Shown: positions 1 through 8,341 of the stretch, one piece after another
How the letters are laid out: every line of letters starts with the position of its first letter
Position numbering within the stretch: position 1 is the first letter of the stretch
The notes under the pieces: model-generated
What the model saw: the letters and a program-made list of their open reading frames with translations, nothing else
Database searches by the model: none
What the model was told of the DNA's origin: nothing
Source: CAZXVW01 sp964644025
Lineage (GTDB): Bacteria; Acidobacteriota; Terriglobia; Bryobacterales; Bryobacteraceae
Direction of reading: 5' to 3'
NCBI GenBank assembly: GCA_964644025.1
Contig: CAZXVW010000021.1
Span: 1-35,453 of the forward strand
DNA: 35,453 nt
Translations under genes and position numbers: made by a program

Positions 1-914
1 AACAGCGAGATGCCCGCGATGCAGATCATGACGATATTGAAGATGAATTGCGTCCGGCGCCGCTGTTCCAGCAAGCCGGCGGGCACGGTCACGTTGTAAT
101 CGCCGGCGTTCTTGTGCGTCGCGGTCAAGATCGCGTTCACCACGTTGGCGGTCTCGATCGAGTCGGTGCCCGGGGTGACCCGGATGTAGATGCCATCGAT
201 CTCGTCCTTCAGATAACTGTTGCTGTCTTCGAACCGCCGCATCACCGTGTTGAGAGGGGCGATGATCAGGTTGTTGCTGCTGGCCACCTCGAGGTTGCTC
301 ATCTGGGTGTCAGCGGTGGCCTGGGGCGCCAGCACGCCGATCACCTGGAGCCAAACATCGTTGACCTTGACGTACTTGCCCACGGCGTCCCCGTAGCCAA
401 GCAAGTTTACCTTCGCTGTTTCGCCCAGCACGCAGACCGGGGCCGAGGTGCTGTTATCCTGGTCGTTGAAAAAGCGGCCTTCGATGACTTTCAGACTGTT
501 GATCTGGAGGAAAGAAGGCTCGACGCCGATCAGCAGCGGCATCTCCTGGGCGCTTTTGGGCAGCACCCGCTGCGGCTTGAAGCGCTTGCGCGGCGTAAGC
601 GCCTCGATGCCCGAGACATTCTCCGAGATCGCCCGGAAATCACGGAACGTCAGCCCAGGCGAAATCGCGCGGCGGGCCTGGAGTTCGTCCCGGTCCACCG
701 CCTCCCGGGCCTCGATGATGATGTTGTTGACGCCGAGCAGATCGATGTAGCTCATCATTTCCTTTTGGGCGCCGGCGGTGATCGAGAGCATGGCCACCAC
801 GGCGCCGACACCGAAGATCATGCCGAGCATGGTCAACAGGCTGCGCAGCTTATGCGCCAGCAGGCTCGACATGCCCATCCAGAGCTCGGGAACGTAGGCA
901 GAAAGACCGAACAT
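1..914 (-). CDS. MacB-like ABC transporter permease (FtsX family), C-terminus missing
   Basis: I translated this frame by hand: it opens at an ATG two bases after the stop of the adjoining adaptor gene and stays open for 304 codons to the left edge, so the C-terminal part lies outside. The N-terminus has a short amphipathic stretch, then a hydrophobic segment (about residues 28-47) containing TMLGMIFGVGAVVAM, the typical first helix of MacB/FtsX permeases. A long soluble region follows (about 50-285, MacB periplasmic core domain), and a second hydrophobic helix starts near residue 289, just before the edge. Such permeases work with a cytoplasmic ATPase and a periplasmic adaptor to move substrates or transmit force across the envelope. 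Three adaptor genes sit directly upstream on the same strand, so an export complex is likely. No ATPase gene is visible; it may lie left of the window. Substrate unknown. Confidence 0.88.
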   Translation of the reverse strand, partial: MFGLSAYVPELWMGMSSLLAHKLRSLLTMLGMIFGVGAVVAMLSITAGAQKEMMSYIDLLGVNNIIIEAREAVDRDELQARRAISPGLTFRDFRAISENVSGIEALTPRKRFKPQRVLPKSAQEMPLLIGVEPSFLQINSLKVIEGRFFNDQDNSTSAPVCVLGETAKVNLLGYGDAVGKYVKVNDVWLQVIGVLAPQATADTQMSNLEVASSNNLIIAPLNTVMRRFEDSNSYLKDEIDGIYIRVTPGTDSIETANVVNAILTATHKNAGDYNVTVPAGLLEQRRRTQFIFNIVMICIAGISL

Positions 915-916
915 GG

Positions 917-2896
917 CTAGCGACCTCTCCTTCCGCCGCCACCGCCAGGGCCCGGACTTCCCCCGAAGCCACCCACGGGACTGCCGCCGCCCCCGGAACT
1001 CGGCTTCGCCTGCTGTTCTTGCTCCCCGGGCTTAGCGAACGGGTTCGCCAGCGCGATGATTTCGCCTTCCTTCAAGCCTTCCGCGACCACCATCGTGGAC
1101 TCGCTGCGCTTGAGGGGCTTGATGAATCGTTCTTCGAAGCCTTTGTCCGTTTTCACGTAGACCAGCGGCTTGTTGTCCTTTTCAAAGACCGCTTGCACGG
1201 GGATATGAATGGCGTTCGGGATCTTCTCCACGATGATTTCCACGTCGGCCAGCAGGCCCGGCCGCAACAGGATATCGAGCTGATTTTCCTCTTCCGGCGG
1301 GGGTGGAAGCTTGGCCGCGGCCAGTTGCGCCGGGGTGAATCGGGAACTGGTCGAGAGTTTCTCTTGGGGACCGCTGCTTGGCTTCTGGCTGCCCTTGGGA
1401 CCCACTGCCGCGGCTTGTGTGCCGGCTTTTCCTGCCGCCCCGGCGGCGCCGGCGCGCAACAGCGGCCGAATCTTCTGGAAGACGCTGCGCCGCTCGTCCT
1501 GGGACAAATCCTCCCACTTCTTCCCATCCAATGCCTTGTCCAGAGCCGCCTGGGCTTTCTTTCGCTGCTCTTCCGGCAGGCGGGACAGCAAGCGGGTGGG
1601 ATCAAGGCTGCCGCCCCCGCGCCGCCCGGAGCCTCTGCGGCCTCCGGCCTGCTGCGCGCCTGGGGCGCCGGGAGCGCCTGCCATCATGCCGCCGGCAGCG
1701 GGGCCCATCATGCCGCCGGCAGCGGGGCCCATCGCAGCGCCCAGGGCAGCACCCGGCGGGCCGCCGCCGGGCCCGCCGGCACCCATCGCCGCCATCATGG
1801 TGGTTGCCCGGTAAGAGCGGCTTGGGGCTCGCTTGCGGTTTTCCTCGGCGGTTTTCAGGATCCGCTCGATCTGCTCCGGCTTGGCGCCGAGGGCGGTGAG
1901 CAGTTCCCGCATGTTGATTTCGAAAGTCACGTCGAACTTCTTCGCCGGGTCATTAGAGTAAACATCGGCGGTGGCGGTCCCGCTGAGGCTCTTGATCTTG
2001 CCGTGAATCACCTTGTCGGCGAGGGCATCGAGACGGATCAAGGCTTCCTGGCCCTCCTTCAGGTTCGCGCGGTCGAGTTCGCCGACCCGGGCGGCGAGTT
2101 CCAGCTCGGAGAGGTCCAGGATGTCGGCCACCGGCATGCCCGGACGTAACTCGTCGCCCTCGCGAATATCCGGCATTTGGGTCCCGGCGAAAAAGAAGTG
2201 GGTGCGCGCTTGCCGGATGGCCACCAGACCACTCATCGGGGCCAGCAGCTTGACCCGGCTCAGGCGTTGTTCCTCGCGCTGCACCTCCAGTTCGGCCTTG
2301 CGCTTGTTCTCCTGCAGCACGGCCAGTTGGGCTTCCGCCTGAGCCCGGCGGGACTCAATGTCGCTCTTCAGTTTCTCGAGGCGTCTCTTGGCTTCCTCCA
2401 GGTTCAGTTCATTCTTCTTGGCGTCGATGGCCGAGAGCAGCTCGTTTCGCTGCACCTCCAGCTCGGCGCGCCGCACCGAGTACTGGGCCCGCAGAAGGTC
2501 CACCTCGTCCTGGTTGTTCCGAATCGCCAGGTCGGCCTCCGCCTTCTTGATTTGCTCCTTGATCTGCTCGAGTTCGAGTTGTTTTTCCTCGAGCCGGGAC
2601 TGCACTTCCTGGTCATCGAATTCCACGACCAGGTCGCCTTCGCGGGCAAAACTTCCAAGCGGCGCCAGCCGCGTCACCTGCACGGTGCCGAACAGGTTCG
2701 GCGCGGTCAGCGTCATTGACCGCACCGCCCGCAGCTCGCCGCGGGTATAGGCGCGCACCACCACGTCTCCCCGGCGGACGCGTGTCGTCGCCACTTCGCG
2801 CTCCCGCTCCGGCAACTGCCGCACGAAGCGGTAGCCCATCCAAGCGAGCGCCCCCAGCGCCGCCACCGCAAATACCCGTAGCAAAACTTTCCTCAT
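917..2896 (-). CDS. HlyD/MacA-type periplasmic adaptor with a large low-complexity insert
   Basis: Membrane-fusion adaptor of 659 residues. One N-terminal signal anchor (about 5-21), a split biotinyl-lipoyl-like domain (about 40-95 and 215-262), and a long coiled-coil hairpin between its halves (about 97-215, rich in E, K, R, L). A beta-barrel part begins near 265 and resumes at 538-560 (DILLRPGLLADVEIIVEKIP), and a membrane-proximal domain ends near 620. The barrel is interrupted at about 345-535 by an insert that includes a Gly/Ala/Met/Pro tract (366-428), a helical charged patch (430-480) and a Pro/Ser-rich stretch. The C-terminal tail (630-659) is Gly-rich. MacA-like adaptors are usually 370-450 residues, so this one is unusually long. 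Third of three adaptor genes in a row; the permease start follows its stop by two bases, implying translational coupling. Confidence 0.9.
   Translation of the reverse strand: MRKVLLRVFAVAALGALAWMGYRFVRQLPEREREVATTRVRRGDVVVRAYTRGELRAVRSMTLTAPNLFGTVQVTRLAPLGSFAREGDLVVEFDDQEVQSRLEEKQLELEQIKEQIKKAEADLAIRNNQDEVDLLRAQYSVRRAELEVQRNELLSAIDAKKNELNLEEAKRRLEKLKSDIESRRAQAEAQLAVLQENKRKAELEVQREEQRLSRVKLLAPMSGLVAIRQARTHFFFAGTQMPDIREGDELRPGMPVADILDLSELELAARVGELDRANLKEGQEALIRLDALADKVIHGKIKSLSGTATADVYSNDPAKKFDVTFEINMRELLTALGAKPEQIERILKTAEENRKRAPSRSYRATTMMAAMGAGGPGGGPPGAALGAAMGPAAGGMMGPAAGGMMAGAPGAPGAQQAGGRRGSGRRGGGSLDPTRLLSRLPEEQRKKAQAALDKALDGKKWEDLSQDERRSVFQKIRPLLRAGAAGAAGKAGTQAAAVGPKGSQKPSSGPQEKLSTSSRFTPAQLAAAKLPPPPEEENQLDILLRPGLLADVEIIVEKIPNAIHIPVQAVFEKDNKPLVYVKTDKGFEERFIKPLKRSESTMVVAEGLKEGEIIALANPFAKPGEQEQQAKPSSGGGGSPVGGFGGSPGPGGGGGRRGR
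1682..1729. repeat. 24-bp perfect tandem duplication inside an adaptor gene
   Basis: Two exact copies of a 24-bp unit (1682-1705 and 1706-1729) lie in frame in the adaptor gene and encode the 8-residue repeat of the type GPAAGGMM at about residues 390-405. The perfect identity points to recent slippage in the low-complexity insert. Confidence 0.9.
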
Positions 2897-2944
2897 GCGA
2901 AACTACTCCCGGGCGCATCAGCAATGCGCCGCGAATCTTTATCT

Positions 2945-4249
2945 CTACAGCTTCTTAGCCCGCTTGGCGGCCTCGGCGGGGTTCTCGAGCGCCACCATCT
3001 CGCCTTCGTTGAGGCCGCTCAGCACCACCAAGTCGTTGTCATTCCGCTTGCCGACCTCGATTTCGCGAATCTCGAACTTCTGGCCCTGTTGGACGTACAC
3101 CGCGGGTTTGCCGTTATGCACGAAACTGGCACGCGCGGGAATCATGAGAACGTCCGGCATGCTCTCGATGATGATCTCCGCCGAGGCACTCATCCCCGGG
3201 CGGAGCCGGTCGTCCACACTTTTCAGGGTGGCGCGGGCCGGGAAGGTCTTCTGCGTCATGCCCATGCCCCGGTACTGCAGCGAGGCGATCGGGCTGATCC
3301 AGTCCAGGCTCGCCTGGAACTCTTTCTCGGGGATGGCGTCGACGCGAACCCGGACAGGCTGGCCCAGTTGAAGCTTTCCGCGATCGACCTCCTCCAGATT
3401 CAGATCGATGCGCATCTGGGACAGGTCGGGAATCTCGGCGATCGGGGCCCCGGTCCAGACCGTGTCTCCCTCCTTGAACGGCGGCGGCTTGGAGCCGAAC
3501 GAACCCGACGCCTTGAAGTTCGGCAGCAGGTGAACGATGCCGTCGATCGGCGCCCGGATCACCGTGTGAGAAAGATACCCCTTAATCCGATTCAAATCAC
3601 GGATCGTTTTATCCTTCCTCTGCTGCAGTCGCGTCAGGTCCGCCTCCTGCGCCACCTCGTGCGACTTGATGATGGTCTTGACCTGGCCGAGTTCCCCTTC
3701 CGAGAGCCCGACGTCAATGCGGTACTTGGCTCCCTCGATCTTGGAAATCACCTCGGCCTTGCTGGCATCCAGCTTGGCGCGCTCGAGGTTATACTCCGCC
3801 GTCATCAGGTTCATTTCGTCCTGCTCGTCGGTGATCTTGTGCGAGGCCTTCATCTGGACGATTTCGCTGTCCACGGTGCGGACGCTCGTGGTTTGTTCCA
3901 GCAGGTACTGTTCCAGTTGGGCGGCATCAAACTCGACCACGACGTCACCCTTTTTCACCGCTTGCCCGGACGGCACGAGCATGACGATCTGCAGGTCCGG
4001 TACCTGGGGGGCGGTCAGCACCACCGAGTTCGTGCTGGCGATATCCCCGCGGGCTTTGACGCTGATGACAAACTCTCCCCGGCGGGCCCGTACCACCGGA
4101 ACCTCGACGGTCGTGGTACCGGTATAGCGATAGGCGGTGTAGACACCTCCCGCCACCACCAGCGCCGCCAGCGCCCAGCCGACGATCTTCTTTGTGAGCG
4201 AGGCTTTCGCCTGCCCGATCCTCTTCTTCGGCTTCAGATCTTTCGACAT
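2945..4249 (-). CDS. HlyD/MacA-type periplasmic adaptor, compact form
   Basis: 434-residue membrane-fusion protein, the second of three adaptor genes. A basic cytoplasmic N-terminus is followed by a single membrane anchor (about 22-40, IVGWALAALVVAGGVYTAY). The lipoyl-like half-motifs lie at about 60-110 (SGQAVKKGDVVVEFD) and 230-290 (VIRAPIDGIVHLLP), separated by a coiled-coil hairpin (about 112-225). Barrel strands follow at 290-370, including RLRPGMSASAEIII, then the membrane-proximal domain (SGLNEGEMVALENP). It has the normal length for the family and lacks the inserts of its two neighbours, so it serves as an internal reference for them. The ATG is preceded by a GAGAG-type ribosome site. 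It starts 21 bases after the upstream adaptor's stop and ends 48 bases before the next adaptor, consistent with one operon. Confidence 0.92.
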   Translation of the reverse strand: MSKDLKPKKRIGQAKASLTKKIVGWALAALVVAGGVYTAYRYTGTTTVEVPVVRARRGEFVISVKARGDIASTNSVVLTAPQVPDLQIVMLVPSGQAVKKGDVVVEFDAAQLEQYLLEQTTSVRTVDSEIVQMKASHKITDEQDEMNLMTAEYNLERAKLDASKAEVISKIEGAKYRIDVGLSEGELGQVKTIIKSHEVAQEADLTRLQQRKDKTIRDLNRIKGYLSHTVIRAPIDGIVHLLPNFKASGSFGSKPPPFKEGDTVWTGAPIAEIPDLSQMRIDLNLEEVDRGKLQLGQPVRVRVDAIPEKEFQASLDWISPIASLQYRGMGMTQKTFPARATLKSVDDRLRPGMSASAEIIIESMPDVLMIPARASFVHNGKPAVYVQQGQKFEIREIEVGKRNDNDLVVLSGLNEGEMVALENPAEAAKRAKKL

Positions 4250-4270
4250 CGTTTCGATAGTCTCTCGCCG

Positions 4271-6001
4271 TTACTCCGGCCGCGGCCCCTCGACCGGCCG
4301 ATCGAGGGCAAGCTCCTCGCCGGGCCGGACACCGCGACGGATCACGGCCGCCACGTAGTTTGTGAGCCCTAATTCCACGTCCCGTTTCTCCCAACCGGAC
4401 GATGTCTTGACATAAACATAAGTGGCAGCGGAAGCTTTGTCCCGAAACACGGCGCCCAGGGGCGCCACGGTCCCCTGTTCCCCGTCCCCGAGAATAATGT
4501 CCGCGCTCACCGATAGGTCCGGGATCACCCTCGGGTCGGTCTTATCCAACTTCAACACCACCGGCACTTCCTTGAGGTAGTCCGGCCGGTAAACTCTGGA
4601 TTTGGCTACCGTACCCACCGAATAGACGGTGGCCGGGAGTTCCAGATCCGGGAACGCGTCGAAGCGGACCCTGGCTTTCATGCCGATCCGGATCTTCTCA
4701 ACGTCCACCTGGTTGATTTTGGCGTTGATGATCATCGAGCTCAGATCCACGACCTGCATGAAAGGTTGCCCGGAATAAAGCACGTCACCTTCCTCCACCT
4801 GGCCGAACTGCCCGTTACGAAAGGTATTGAGCATCACCGTCATGCCGTCGATCGGCGCCTTGACCAGCAGCTTCTCGACGTTGGTTTCAGCCCGCGCCAG
4901 TTCCAGCCGGGCCTGCTCGAGGTCCAGCTTCGCGTTTTGCAGGTCGGCTTCCTCGGAAATCCGCTGATATTTCACCTCGGCGAGGCGCCGCTGGTATTCG
5001 GCCTGGGCCTCCTCGAGCGCCAGCCGCGTACGTTCAGCCTGAATCGCCGAGAGAACCGGGATGGCGTTCATGTCCAGTTTGGCCTTTTCATATTCTCCCT
5101 TGGCCGCGGCCACGGACTGCTCATGGGCGTTTCGCTCGACCTCGACCTCGGCCACACTCTTCTTATAGTTCGCCTCGTGCTGAGCCACCGAAGCCCGGTA
5201 GTCATCCAGGCGGGTCAGCATGTACTGGCGGTCAAATTCGGCGATCACTTGGCCTTTCTTGACCATCGTGCCGGGCGGGACAAGCTTCTGGAGGATGGTT
5301 TCGAAGTCACCGCGCCTTCTCATTCCGCCGCCACCGCCGCGGCCGCCACGGCCGGGGATGGCGCTGGCCGTGGAACCCAGCCCGGAACTTCCCATTGCGC
5401 CCGACGAGGAGCGGCTCGCGATCGTAATCGTGCCTGTGGAACCACGGCTACTGCCCCCGACCCGGGTGGTCGCGGCGCGCATCGCGGCCGAGCCACTCGC
5501 CGGCCCGCCAGAGGCGCCTCCACCGCGCGCCGCGGCTGAGTTCGAACTGGCCACCAGGCCCGTCTGACTCAACGCCGACATGGTTGCCGTCGGGGCGACT
5601 GACGAGGTGGAAGAAACCGTTATGTTGGTCCGCAGTCCGATCGAAGCTCCGGCGAGAGACGCTCCGCGCCGGCTACGGCTCCCCTTCATCCGGGGACCGG
5701 TGATGTTTACGTATTTCTCTGCGGCAGTGGTGCCCGCGAGCCGCAGCGTGGGCGTCACCGTGCCCGATCCGGCTTTCGCTGTCCGGATGCCCGCCAGCAG
5801 TTGCCGACCGGCCCCGGCCTCGGACCTGGCCGGCTGGAGCTGCCAGTACGCCACCGCCCCGGCGATCACGATGAACATCGCCAGCAGCCACCACTTCCCA
5901 TTGCTCGGACGCTGGCCCGGGGCGGGAACCAGTGCCGGCGAGGGAGGGTGCTCCGCAGGGGCGACACCCGGTTCTGAGACGCGTTTCCTTGGAAACTGCA
6001 T
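4271..6001 (-). CDS. HlyD/MacA-type periplasmic adaptor with a Ser/Gly-rich insert in the lipoyl domain
   Basis: 576-residue adaptor, first gene of the export operon. A Pro-rich cytoplasmic start is followed by one membrane helix (about 37-53, WWLLAMFIVIAGAVAYW). The first lipoyl-like half starts at about 78-104 and is then broken by about 125 residues of Ser, Gly, Ala and Thr (105-231, ending in a Gly/Arg run). It resumes with LVPPGTMVKKGQVIAEFD (240-257). The coiled-coil hairpin spans about 262-376, the second lipoyl half contains LVKAPIDGMTVML (379-391), then come barrel and membrane-proximal domains to about 570. Without the insert the protein would have the normal size of about 450. The ATG is the first start codon in its frame. 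Upstream to the rho stop are 193 bases without a gene, so this gene may have its own promoter (a TAAAAT hexamer lies near 6078 on this strand, but I see no good -35). Confidence 0.9.
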   Translation of the reverse strand: MQFPRKRVSEPGVAPAEHPPSPALVPAPGQRPSNGKWWLLAMFIVIAGAVAYWQLQPARSEAGAGRQLLAGIRTAKAGSGTVTPTLRLAGTTAAEKYVNITGPRMKGSRSRRGASLAGASIGLRTNITVSSTSSVAPTATMSALSQTGLVASSNSAAARGGGASGGPASGSAAMRAATTRVGGSSRGSTGTITIASRSSSGAMGSSGLGSTASAIPGRGGRGGGGGMRRRGDFETILQKLVPPGTMVKKGQVIAEFDRQYMLTRLDDYRASVAQHEANYKKSVAEVEVERNAHEQSVAAAKGEYEKAKLDMNAIPVLSAIQAERTRLALEEAQAEYQRRLAEVKYQRISEEADLQNAKLDLEQARLELARAETNVEKLLVKAPIDGMTVMLNTFRNGQFGQVEEGDVLYSGQPFMQVVDLSSMIINAKINQVDVEKIRIGMKARVRFDAFPDLELPATVYSVGTVAKSRVYRPDYLKEVPVVLKLDKTDPRVIPDLSVSADIILGDGEQGTVAPLGAVFRDKASAATYVYVKTSSGWEKRDVELGLTNYVAAVIRRGVRPGEELALDRPVEGPRPE

Positions 6002-6194
6002 GGTACGAATCCCGCCGTCCCGCCGCCGAGAGGCAGCGCAGACTCCTTCCGTTCTCTAGTAGTTACAGACGATATTTTACTCTGAGAGGTTATGCCCCCA
6101 CCGGAAGAAATCTGGCCGCTGGAGGTCCGGCTGTTGCTGCCCGGGGACACCGGAGTGGCCGGCTTGTCTCGCCCAGCGCCGGCCGAATCGTCTC

Positions 6195-7739
6195 TCAGGC
6201 GCTCATCGAGGCCAGGAACTCCGCGTTGTTACGCGTCTTGCTCAGTTTGTCCAGCAGCAGCTCGATGGACTCCACGGCTGATAGCGGACTCAGCACTTTC
6301 CGGAGCACCCAGACCCGGTTCAGCTCGTCACGCGGCAGCAGCAACTCGTCTTTTCGCGTGCCGCTCTTGTGGATGTCGATGGCCGGGAAGACCCGCTTGT
6401 CGACCAGCTTCCGGTCGAGGTGGATCTCCATGTTGCCGGTCCCCTTGAACTCTTCGAAGATCACGTCGTCCATGCGACTGCCAGTGTCGATCAGGGCGGT
6501 GGCGACGATGGTCAACGAGCCGCCCTCCTCGATATTGCGCGCCGCGCCGAAGAAGCGCTTCGGCCGTTGCAAGGCGTTCGAATCCACGCCGCCGGAGAGC
6601 ACCTTTCCCGACGGCGGCACCACCGTATTATAGGCCCGGGCCAGCCGGGTGATCGAGTCCAGCAGGATGACCACATCACGCTTGTGCTCGACCAGGCGCT
6701 TCGCCTTCTCAATCACCATTTCGGCCACCTGAACGTGACGGGAGGCCGGCTCGTCAAAGGTGGAACTGATCACCTCACCTTTGACCGAGCGCTGCATATC
6801 GGTCACCTCCTCGGGCCGTTCGTCGATCAGTAGCACGATCAGGGTGATCTCCGGGTGATTGGTGGTGATCGAGTTGGCGATACTCTGCAGCAGCATCGTC
6901 TTGCCGGTTCGCGGCGGCGAGACGATCAGCCCGCGTTGCCCTTTGCCGATCGGCGTCAGCATGTCCATCACCCGGCCGGAGGTGTTTTCCCTGGTGGTTT
7001 CCAGCCGGATGCGCTCGTCGGGGTATAGCGGCGTCAGATTGTCGAAGAAGATCTTGTTGCGCGCTTCCTCGGGCGGCTCAAAGTTGATCGCGTCCACCTT
7101 GATGAGGGCGAAATACCGCTCGCCCTCCTTCGGTGGCCGGATCTGCCCGGAAATCGTGTCTCCGGTGCGGAGATCGAAACGGCGGATCTGAGATGGAGAA
7201 ACGTAGACGTCGTCCGGCCCGGGAAGGTAGTTGTACTCCGGAGCGCGCAGAAAGCCGAAACCGTCCGGAAGACATTCCAGAACACCTTCGGAGAAAATCA
7301 GTCCGCTCTTCTCCGCCTGGGTCTGGAGGATCTTGAAGATCAGCTCCTGCTTCCTCATGCCGGCGGCGCCGGCCACGCCCAGATCTTTCGCAATCTGGTT
7401 GAGCTTTTGAATGCTCATGTCCTTGAGCTCGACCAGATCGAGCGTGGGCCCGTTCCGGGAGCCTCCCCGGCCGCCATGCCTTCTCCGCGACGGGCGGGCG
7501 GCGGGCGGGGCCTGTTCTTGCGGTGCTCCGCTTGCTGTTTTTTGCTCCCGCCGGTTCCTGGCCTCTTTGGGCGGCGCCTTCTCAGCAGGCTGGCCGGCCG
7601 CTTTGGGCGGCGCCTTCTCAGCAGGCTGGTCGGCCGAAGAAGAAGGCGGGGTTTCCGGTGAGCTTGTCTGTGAGACTTTCGTCTGTTCTACAGCACCGGT
7701 TTCGGCGCTGGGTTCCGGGTTTTGCGTATCGCTTGCCAA
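6195..7739 (-). CDS. rho: Transcription termination factor Rho
   Basis: 514-residue Rho, the hexameric RNA-dependent ATPase that releases RNA polymerase. The core matches E. coli Rho closely: helical N-terminal domain (about 104-145, with MRKQELIFKIL), the cold-shock-like RNA-binding domain with DGFGFLR (159-165) and the GPDDVYVSPSQIRRF block (174-188), Walker A SPPRTGKT (274-281), Walker B VVILLDSITRLARAYNTV (about 356-373), Q/R-loop region GTGNMEIHLDRK. Compared with the 419-residue E. coli protein there is a roughly 95-residue extension of Pro, Glu, Lys and Arg, a common feature in GC-rich phyla. The start is TTG; an AAGGAG lies 10 bases upstream inside the 3' end of engB, so the two genes overlap by 52 bases. 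The absence of clear U-tract terminators in most intergenic gaps of this window fits heavy use of Rho. Confidence 0.97.
   Translation of the reverse strand: MASDTQNPEPSAETGAVEQTKVSQTSSPETPPSSSADQPAEKAPPKAAGQPAEKAPPKEARNRREQKTASGAPQEQAPPAARPSRRRHGGRGGSRNGPTLDLVELKDMSIQKLNQIAKDLGVAGAAGMRKQELIFKILQTQAEKSGLIFSEGVLECLPDGFGFLRAPEYNYLPGPDDVYVSPSQIRRFDLRTGDTISGQIRPPKEGERYFALIKVDAINFEPPEEARNKIFFDNLTPLYPDERIRLETTRENTSGRVMDMLTPIGKGQRGLIVSPPRTGKTMLLQSIANSITTNHPEITLIVLLIDERPEEVTDMQRSVKGEVISSTFDEPASRHVQVAEMVIEKAKRLVEHKRDVVILLDSITRLARAYNTVVPPSGKVLSGGVDSNALQRPKRFFGAARNIEEGGSLTIVATALIDTGSRMDDVIFEEFKGTGNMEIHLDRKLVDKRVFPAIDIHKSGTRKDELLLPRDELNRVWVLRKVLSPLSAVESIELLLDKLSKTRNNAEFLASMSA
7566..7636. repeat. 36-bp tandem repeat in the Rho N-terminal extension
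   Basis: Two 35-base segments (7566-7600 and 7602-7636) are identical except for one C/T difference, with a 36-base period. They encode two copies of a 12-residue unit beginning PAEKAPPK (residues about 39-58 of Rho). Recent in-frame duplication in a disordered linker. Confidence 0.9.
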
Positions 7740-8275
7740 ATCTCTCTTACTCCTTGGCCCGTGAGGGCCGAAAACGCCACCGGGTCGCTGTCGGAAAGTT
7801 GCTGGCGAATTGCGACCAGGGCGCGTTGCAGTTGCTGGGATTTCAGTTTGTCAATCTTGGTGGCAATCACCAGGTAACGCCGCTGGTGAAACTCCAGCCA
7901 CCGTTTCAGTTCCAGATCCTTCTCCATCCACCCGCGCCGGGCGTCCAGCAGCAGGAAGGACAGCACCAGGTTCGGGCGCGCCAGCAGATAAGATTCCGCC
8001 AGCCGCCCCCAACTTTGCTGCCGCCGGGCCGGCGCCCGGGCGTAACCATAACCGGGAAGATCGACAAGACGGACACCGCCGTCGACCCGGTAGAAATTCA
8101 CCACCTGCGTGCACCCGGGCTTGGAGCTGGTGCGGGCCAGCCCCCGGCCGCCGACCAAGCAGTTGAGCAGCGTCGACTTGCCAACGTTGCTGCGTCCCAG
8201 AAACGCATATTCCGGTTCCTCCTGGTTCGGGAACTGGTCGGGACGGACCGCGCTTATGATCAGCTCCGCACTCAT
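7688..8275 (-). CDS. engB: Ribosome-biogenesis GTPase EngB/YihA/YsxC
   Basis: 195-residue small GTPase of the EngB family, which acts in late assembly of the large ribosomal subunit. G1 is GRSNVGKST (27-35), the switch region contains LARTSSKPG (46-54), G3 is DLPGYG (72-77), G4 is TKID (139-142) and G5 is FSALTG (168-173). I chose the ATG at 8275 because the protein then begins SAELIISAVRPDQFP, aligned with the usual family start. A GTG at 8332 is in frame, but it has an SD-like run directly abutting it and would add 19 atypical residues. Follows lon by 66 bases; its 3' end overlaps the rho start by 52 bases and contains the rho ribosome-binding site. Confidence 0.95.
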   Translation of the reverse strand: MSAELIISAVRPDQFPNQEEPEYAFLGRSNVGKSTLLNCLVGGRGLARTSSKPGCTQVVNFYRVDGGVRLVDLPGYGYARAPARRQQSWGRLAESYLLARPNLVLSFLLLDARRGWMEKDLELKRWLEFHQRRYLVIATKIDKLKSQQLQRALVAIRQQLSDSDPVAFSALTGQGVREIWQAIRKTRNPAPKPVL

Positions 8276-8341
8276 TTGGCTCGCGGGCGGTCGCCCTCGA
8301 GGCGCCTCCGGCGCTCCCCGCGCCGGCCGCACCCCCTTATC

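Noticed and set aside
48..920. A plus-strand frame over the left edge
   Set aside because: The minus strand reads as a MacB-like permease over the same bases, abutting the adaptor gene.
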